Assembly (NCBI GenBank): GCA_034434335.1
Contig: DAOTZS010000183.1
Coordinates: 1 to 17,037, forward strand
From: DAOTZS01 sp034434335
Lineage (GTDB): Bacteria; Chloroflexota; Anaerolineae; CG2-30-64-16
Direction: 5' to 3'
DNA: 17,037 nucleotides
Below are positions 14,246 through 17,037 of this stretch, piece after piece. Position 1 is the stretch's first letter, and each line of letters begins with the position of its first letter. A program made the position numbers and the translations under genes. The notes under the pieces are model-generated. The model searched no databases and had not been told where the DNA came from. It saw nothing but the letters and a program-made list of their open reading frames with translations.

Positions 14246-15188
14246 GCATCCGGTCATCTCGGTTGTGGCGCCGGTCTTCAACGAGGAGCCGATCCTGCAC
14301 GAGCTGTATCGCCGGGTACGGGATGTGCTGGACGGCGCCGGCGAGTCGTGGGAGCTGATTTTGGTTAACGATGGCAGCTATGACCGATCGCTCGATATCA
14401 TGCGCGAGCTGCACGCGACGGATCCCCGCGTGAAGGTGGTCAGCTTCGCGCGCAATTTCGGCCATCAGGTGGCGATCACGGCGGGGATGGACTACGCGCG
14501 CGGCGACGCGGTGGTGATCATAGACGCCGACCTTCAGGACCCGCCCGAAGTGATCCTTGACCTGCTGGCCAGGTGGCGAGAGGGGTATGAGGTAGTCTAT
14601 GCAGTGCGCGCTGAGCGCCGCGGGGAGAGTTGGTTCAAAGAATTCACGGCCAAGGCCTTCTATCGCCTGATCTATCGCATCACCGATATCAAGATCCCGC
14701 TCGACACAGGCGACTTCCGCCTGATGGACCGCAAAGTGGTGGACGCCCTGAAGGGGATGCGGGAACGGCATCGTTTCATGCGCGGCCTGTCGGCCTGGGT
14801 GGGGTTCCGCCAGACGGGGGTGAAGTACGTCCGGGCTGAGCGCTACGCTGGCGAGACCAAGTATCCCCTCAAGAAGATGCTGAAGTTCGCGCTGGATGGC
14901 ATCACCTCGTTTTCGTATCTGCCCTTACAACTGGCCACCTATGTCGGCTTCATCGCGGCTGGCCTGGCAGTTATCGGCATCATCGTCACCATCATCCTGC
15001 GCCTGTCCGGTAGCCAGGCTTTCTACGGCCAGGCCACTACCCTGGTTAGTGTGCTCTTCCTGGGCGGAGTGCAGTTGATTTCCCTGGGCATCATCGGCGA
15101 GTACCTGGGGCGGATCTACGATGAGGTCAAGGGCCGGCCCCTGTATATCGTGAGGGAGACGCTGGGCTTCGAGGGGGACAGTTCCTGA
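14238..15188 (+). CDS. GT2 glycosyltransferase, polyprenyl-phosphate type (GtrB/ArnC/DPM1-like)
   Basis: This 316-residue protein has a GT-A domain with SVVAPVFNEE (8-17), LVNDGS (42-47, D45 nucleotide-binding) and the metal-binding DAD at 97-99 within IIDADLQDPPE. Then come LDTGDFRLMDR (155-165) and GETKYPLKKM (205-214), typical of dolichol/undecaprenyl-phosphate sugar transferases. Two membrane segments follow, about 232-255 and 265-288, ending in GEYLGRIYDEVKGRPLYIV (287-305). It would move a sugar from a nucleotide donor to a lipid-phosphate carrier at the inner face of the membrane, supplying a later cell-surface glycosylation. An ATG at 14214 is in frame, but 14238 has GGGAGGGGA 7 bases upstream and gives the family start. 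The sugar is unknown, and no flippase or acceptor glycosyltransferase lies nearby. Confidence 0.93.
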   Translation: MTEHPVISVVAPVFNEEPILHELYRRVRDVLDGAGESWELILVNDGSYDRSLDIMRELHATDPRVKVVSFARNFGHQVAITAGMDYARGDAVVIIDADLQDPPEVILDLLARWREGYEVVYAVRAERRGESWFKEFTAKAFYRLIYRITDIKIPLDTGDFRLMDRKVVDALKGMRERHRFMRGLSAWVGFRQTGVKYVRAERYAGETKYPLKKMLKFALDGITSFSYLPLQLATYVGFIAAGLAVIGIIVTIILRLSGSQAFYGQATTLVSVLFLGGVQLISLGIIGEYLGRIYDEVKGRPLYIVRETLGFEGDSS

Positions 15189-15204
15189 GCTCGTGTCGGA
15201 AGAA

Positions 15205-15334
15205 CGCTCGTAGTAAGCCACGAAGCGGGGCGGAGTGGCGTTTGAATGGCTCAAAATGCCTCCTGGCAGCCCGCAAGTAGTGTAAAGCGGCATCTGGACG
15301 GCACTCCGCTTCGCTCTGTGCCTGACTACGAACG
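15205..15334. repeat. Imperfect inverted-repeat element between convergent genes
   Basis: CGCTCGTAGT (15205-15214) is inverted at 15325-15334 with one mismatch. Further in, the CGAAGCGG...GGAGTG region (15221-15237) is inverted at 15302-15313 with a short length difference. The total of about 130 bases, with no coding capacity, resembles a small non-autonomous element. It lies just past the GT2 stop and before the opposed DUF3524 gene, where it might also help end transcription. A small hairpin follows (15338-15343 with 15351-15356). Confidence 0.55.
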
Positions 15335-15392
15335 AATCCTCAGGCATGCTCTGAGGGTCGTGCTGGGGTGGTGGCTGCGGACCGACCTTTCT

Positions 15393-16523
15393 TCAGGAGG
15401 GATGGCCCGGCCCAGTCACCACCGCGGCCATCAGAGCATCATAGAGGGGGGCCTGCACCGACCAGTCGAACTGAGCTACCCATTGGCGCAAGGCGGCCGG
15501 CGGGCTGGGGTTGGCCAGAGCCTCTTTCAGATGTGCCACCAGCCCGTCGAAGTTATCGTACAGGCAGAGGGTGTGATAGGGGGCCGGGATCAGTTCCGGA
15601 TAGCTGAGCCGGTTGGGCAGCAGTGGCAGGCAGCCACAGTAGATCGCCTCGACCACTCCTACCCCGAAGAATTCGTGAATGGCCGTGCTCAACACCACAT
15701 CAGCTTCCCAGAGCAGCCGCGCGTAGTCAGACCGTTCCTCGATGTACCCATAGTGGATCAGCCGTTCCCCCAGCCGCGCGCGGGCGGCCAGGAACTCAGC
15801 CGGTGCCACCCGCGGGTTGGCCCCTGCCAGCGCTACCCGGAACGGTATCCCTGCGTCGGCCAGCGCGTAGAGGGCGCGCAGCATCGTCTCCGGGTCCTTA
15901 TCGTATTCCCAACGCTGGTTCCACAGGATCAGTGGCGGCTGATCGGCCGGCCGGGGCTTCTGCCGGCTGCCAAGGTGGTCGAGAGCTTGCAGATCGCACC
16001 CTACCGGCAAGACCACAGCCCGGCTGCGGGTCACCTCGACCGTCTCCAGGTGGGTGTAATCGGGGAAGTGTTTGAGCAGGCGCGGTAGCTCGCTAAACCA
16101 GCTCCGCATGTGGTAGGCTGAGTTGAAGAAGATGCGGTCGGCGGCCAGCATGGAGAGGTGCTGGATCATGCCGTAGGTCAGGTCGCGCTTGCTGCCGGGA
16201 GGTGGCGGGTAGGTGAGCTGGTTCTCGTGCATGTAGAGTGCCACCGGAACGCCGGCCAGCTCGCGGCGGCAAAGGGCCAGGAAGGCCGGCAGGTTGACCA
16301 TGCTGGTGGCCAGCAGCAGGTCAGGCCGGTTGCCGGTGGCCAACAGCCGACGTGCCTGAGCGGCCAGCTCCAGCGCACCGCCCTGCATGCGCCACTTCCA
16401 GAAATAGCCGGCCATGCTCAGGATGGTGATGTGGTGCTGGCTGTGCGCGGCATAGCCTTCAGCCCAGGCGCGATGGGAACCGGTGTGGTATGGGTTCAGC
16501 AGCCAGATGTTCAGGGTAGACAT
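15393..16523 (-). CDS. tRNA-queuosine alpha-mannosyltransferase-like glycosyltransferase (DUF3524, GTDC1 family)
   Basis: This 376-residue protein has the distinctive DUF3524 N-terminal domain: LLNPYHTGSHRAWAEG (8-23), a GYFWKWRMQGGALELA stretch (39-54) and ALYMHENQLTYP (95-106). The GT-B C-terminal domain has ILWNQRWEYDKDPE (199-212, R204 and K209) and HEFFGVGVVEA (283-293), with the E-x7-E pair E284/E292, then LLPNRLSYPELIP. The vertebrate relative GTDC1 mannosylates queuosine in tRNA-Asp; the bacterial substrate is inferred from homology only. No queuosine synthesis gene lies in the window. An ATG at 16544 exists in frame. I choose 16523 because a GGGGAAAGG stretch stands directly before it and the family start follows. 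It is a single-gene minus-strand unit. Confidence 0.88.
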   Translation of the reverse strand: MSTLNIWLLNPYHTGSHRAWAEGYAAHSQHHITILSMAGYFWKWRMQGGALELAAQARRLLATGNRPDLLLATSMVNLPAFLALCRRELAGVPVALYMHENQLTYPPPPGSKRDLTYGMIQHLSMLAADRIFFNSAYHMRSWFSELPRLLKHFPDYTHLETVEVTRSRAVVLPVGCDLQALDHLGSRQKPRPADQPPLILWNQRWEYDKDPETMLRALYALADAGIPFRVALAGANPRVAPAEFLAARARLGERLIHYGYIEERSDYARLLWEADVVLSTAIHEFFGVGVVEAIYCGCLPLLPNRLSYPELIPAPYHTLCLYDNFDGLVAHLKEALANPSPPAALRQWVAQFDWSVQAPLYDALMAAVVTGPGHPS

Positions 16524-16586
16524 CCTTTCCCCAAATTGAGCCATCCCGCCATTTAGCCTGGCGCCCGCGAGCGCTGGGCAGCCATA

Positions 16587-16615
16587 ACCTTACACCCATA
16601 ACGTGAAAGTTACAA
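16587..16615 (-). promoter_or_regulatory. Promoter candidate for the DUF3524 gene
   Basis: On the minus strand, TTGTAA (16610-16615) and TAAGGT (16587-16592) are 17 bases apart, about 63 bases before the ATG at 16523. The -10 box is weak. The identical pair with the same spacing occurs on the plus strand at 16753-16781. Confidence 0.4.
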
Positions 16616-16752
16616 GGCAACGGTGGGGTGGTAACAGGGTCATTTCATTACTCCAGCCTGTCCCGGCCTCGTCCCCCTGGCCGTGGCGGGCTTCCGGGGG
16701 TCTGCCTGTGTTCGCGCCGCCATGCCCATGTGCTGGCCAGCAACGCCAGTTT

Positions 16753-16781
16753 TTGTAAGCGTATTGTAAGGCGCATAAGGT
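16753..16781 (+). promoter_or_regulatory. Rightward promoter candidate with 11-base direct repeat
   Basis: TTGTAA (16753-16758) and TAAGGT (16776-16781) are 17 bases apart. TTGTAAG is repeated exactly 11 bases on (16753-16759 and 16764-16770), the helical phasing typical of OmpR/PhoB-type response regulator sites. Either reading, promoter or regulator box, is uncertain. Confidence 0.4.
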
Positions 16782-16827
16782 ACTCGTTGGTGTTACAATT
16801 TGCATTGTGAGATTGGGTGTGGAGATT

Positions 16828-17006
16828 GGGATGGTTCAGAAACCGGTTGACACTTTCTGCCTCGCCGGGCATTCATTGCCCCTCACCCCCTCGGGGCGTG
16901 GCCCTCGGCCTGCGGCCAGGGGAGAGGGAGGGGTGAGGGCCCTGGGCGGCAATTCTAACGACCGCAAAAAGTGCGAACCGATTTTCCCGGCCAATTGGAC
17001 CATCCC
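16828..17006. repeat. Uninterrupted GGGATGG inverted-repeat element, copy 3 (MITE-like)
   Basis: The 179-base element begins GGGATGGTTC (16828) and ends ACCATCCC (16999-17006). The ends pair over about 40 bases with an internal length difference of roughly 11 bases on the left arm; both contain an ACCGGTT/CGGTTC-type block followed by CACTTT.TGC. The interior holds a second palindrome, CCCCTCACCCC against GGGGTGAGGG. It lacks the inner multi-hairpin module found in copies 1 and 2, so it shows the unoccupied state of the outer element. It has no coding capacity. Confidence 0.75.
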
Positions 17007-17037
17007 TCCAGTACCTCCGTTACTCGGAAACCATGAC

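Larger units (their letters stand above)
16524..17037. other. Intergenic region to the right window edge
   Basis: This 514-base stretch has no credible gene. It has two outward-facing promoter-like pairs of identical sequence (16587-16615 minus, 16753-16781 plus) and the intact GGGATGG element (16828-17006). Short frames here, for example 16628-16810, have no ribosome site or recognisable product. Whatever gene the plus-strand promoter serves lies beyond the window. Confidence 0.75.

Noticed and set aside
15246..16088. A 280-codon plus-strand frame over the DUF3524 gene
   Set aside because: It is antisense to a protein with strong family motifs and begins inside an inverted repeat.
1..17037. 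Defence system, toxin-antitoxin pair, secretion system or biosynthetic gene cluster
   Set aside because: Every sizeable gene is accounted for by metabolic, housekeeping or glycosylation families, and none of the hallmark proteins of such systems is seen.
1..17037. tRNA, rRNA or well-known riboswitch
   Set aside because: No T-loop-like word with a matching cloverleaf, and no conserved riboswitch core, was found by eye in the intergenic regions.

Overview
The window looks like chromosomal DNA of a GC-rich Gram-negative-type or monoderm environmental bacterium, most likely a Chloroflexota of the Anaerolineae/Caldilineae kind. That placement is inference from protein flavour (GT3-like glycogen synthase, M42 and M20 peptidases, a Pro/Thr-rich membrane protein, a DUF3524 glycosyltransferase) and from the dense GC-rich palindromic repeats between genes. 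No rRNA, tRNA or other marker settles it. I recognise no CRISPR array, phage genes or transposase.

Layout, left to right. (1) A galE-like epimerase runs off the left edge (minus, 1-548). (2) A carbohydrate-storage block follows: a GT3/GT5-like glycogen synthase (plus, 1037-2800), a convergent M20 amidohydrolase (minus, 2826-4013) and a divergently transcribed branching enzyme glgB (plus, 4229-6442), closed by a clear intrinsic terminator. (3) An M42 metallopeptidase (minus, 6503-7561). (4) A Gfo/Idh/MocA dehydrogenase and a TIM-barrel sugar isomerase/epimerase form a two-gene sugar-catabolism operon (plus, 8036-9921). (5) xerC/D-type recombinase, purine nucleoside phosphorylase and a membrane-anchored Pro/Thr-rich protein form an operon (plus, 10121-12671). 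(6) A HEAT-repeat protein overlaps a polyprenyl-phosphate GT2 glycosyltransferase (plus, 13319-15188). (7) A homologue of tRNA-queuosine mannosyltransferase (DUF3524) is on the minus strand (15393-16523).

Functionally, the synthase plus GlgB would elongate and branch an alpha-1,4-glucan. GalE, the GT2 enzyme and the dehydrogenase/isomerase pair handle nucleotide sugars, lipid-linked sugars and sugar oxidation. XerC/D and PNP are housekeeping.

The most unusual content is between the genes. Three copies of a terminal-inverted-repeat element beginning GGGATGG occur at 662-~953, 12681-12990 and 16828-17006. The first two carry a second, multi-hairpin element in their interior (145 aligned bases, about 94% identical by eye). 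Two further unrelated inverted-repeat elements lie at 7661-7827 and 15205-15334, and a tandem array of short hairpins at 13006-13241. I also see a recurring promoter pattern, TTGCC(C/T) then 16-17 bases then a TATAAT-like box, in front of five transcription units, with a close variant at a sixth. I do not see a clearly new multi-gene system; the nested repeat family and the bacterial DUF3524 enzyme are the items most worth following up.
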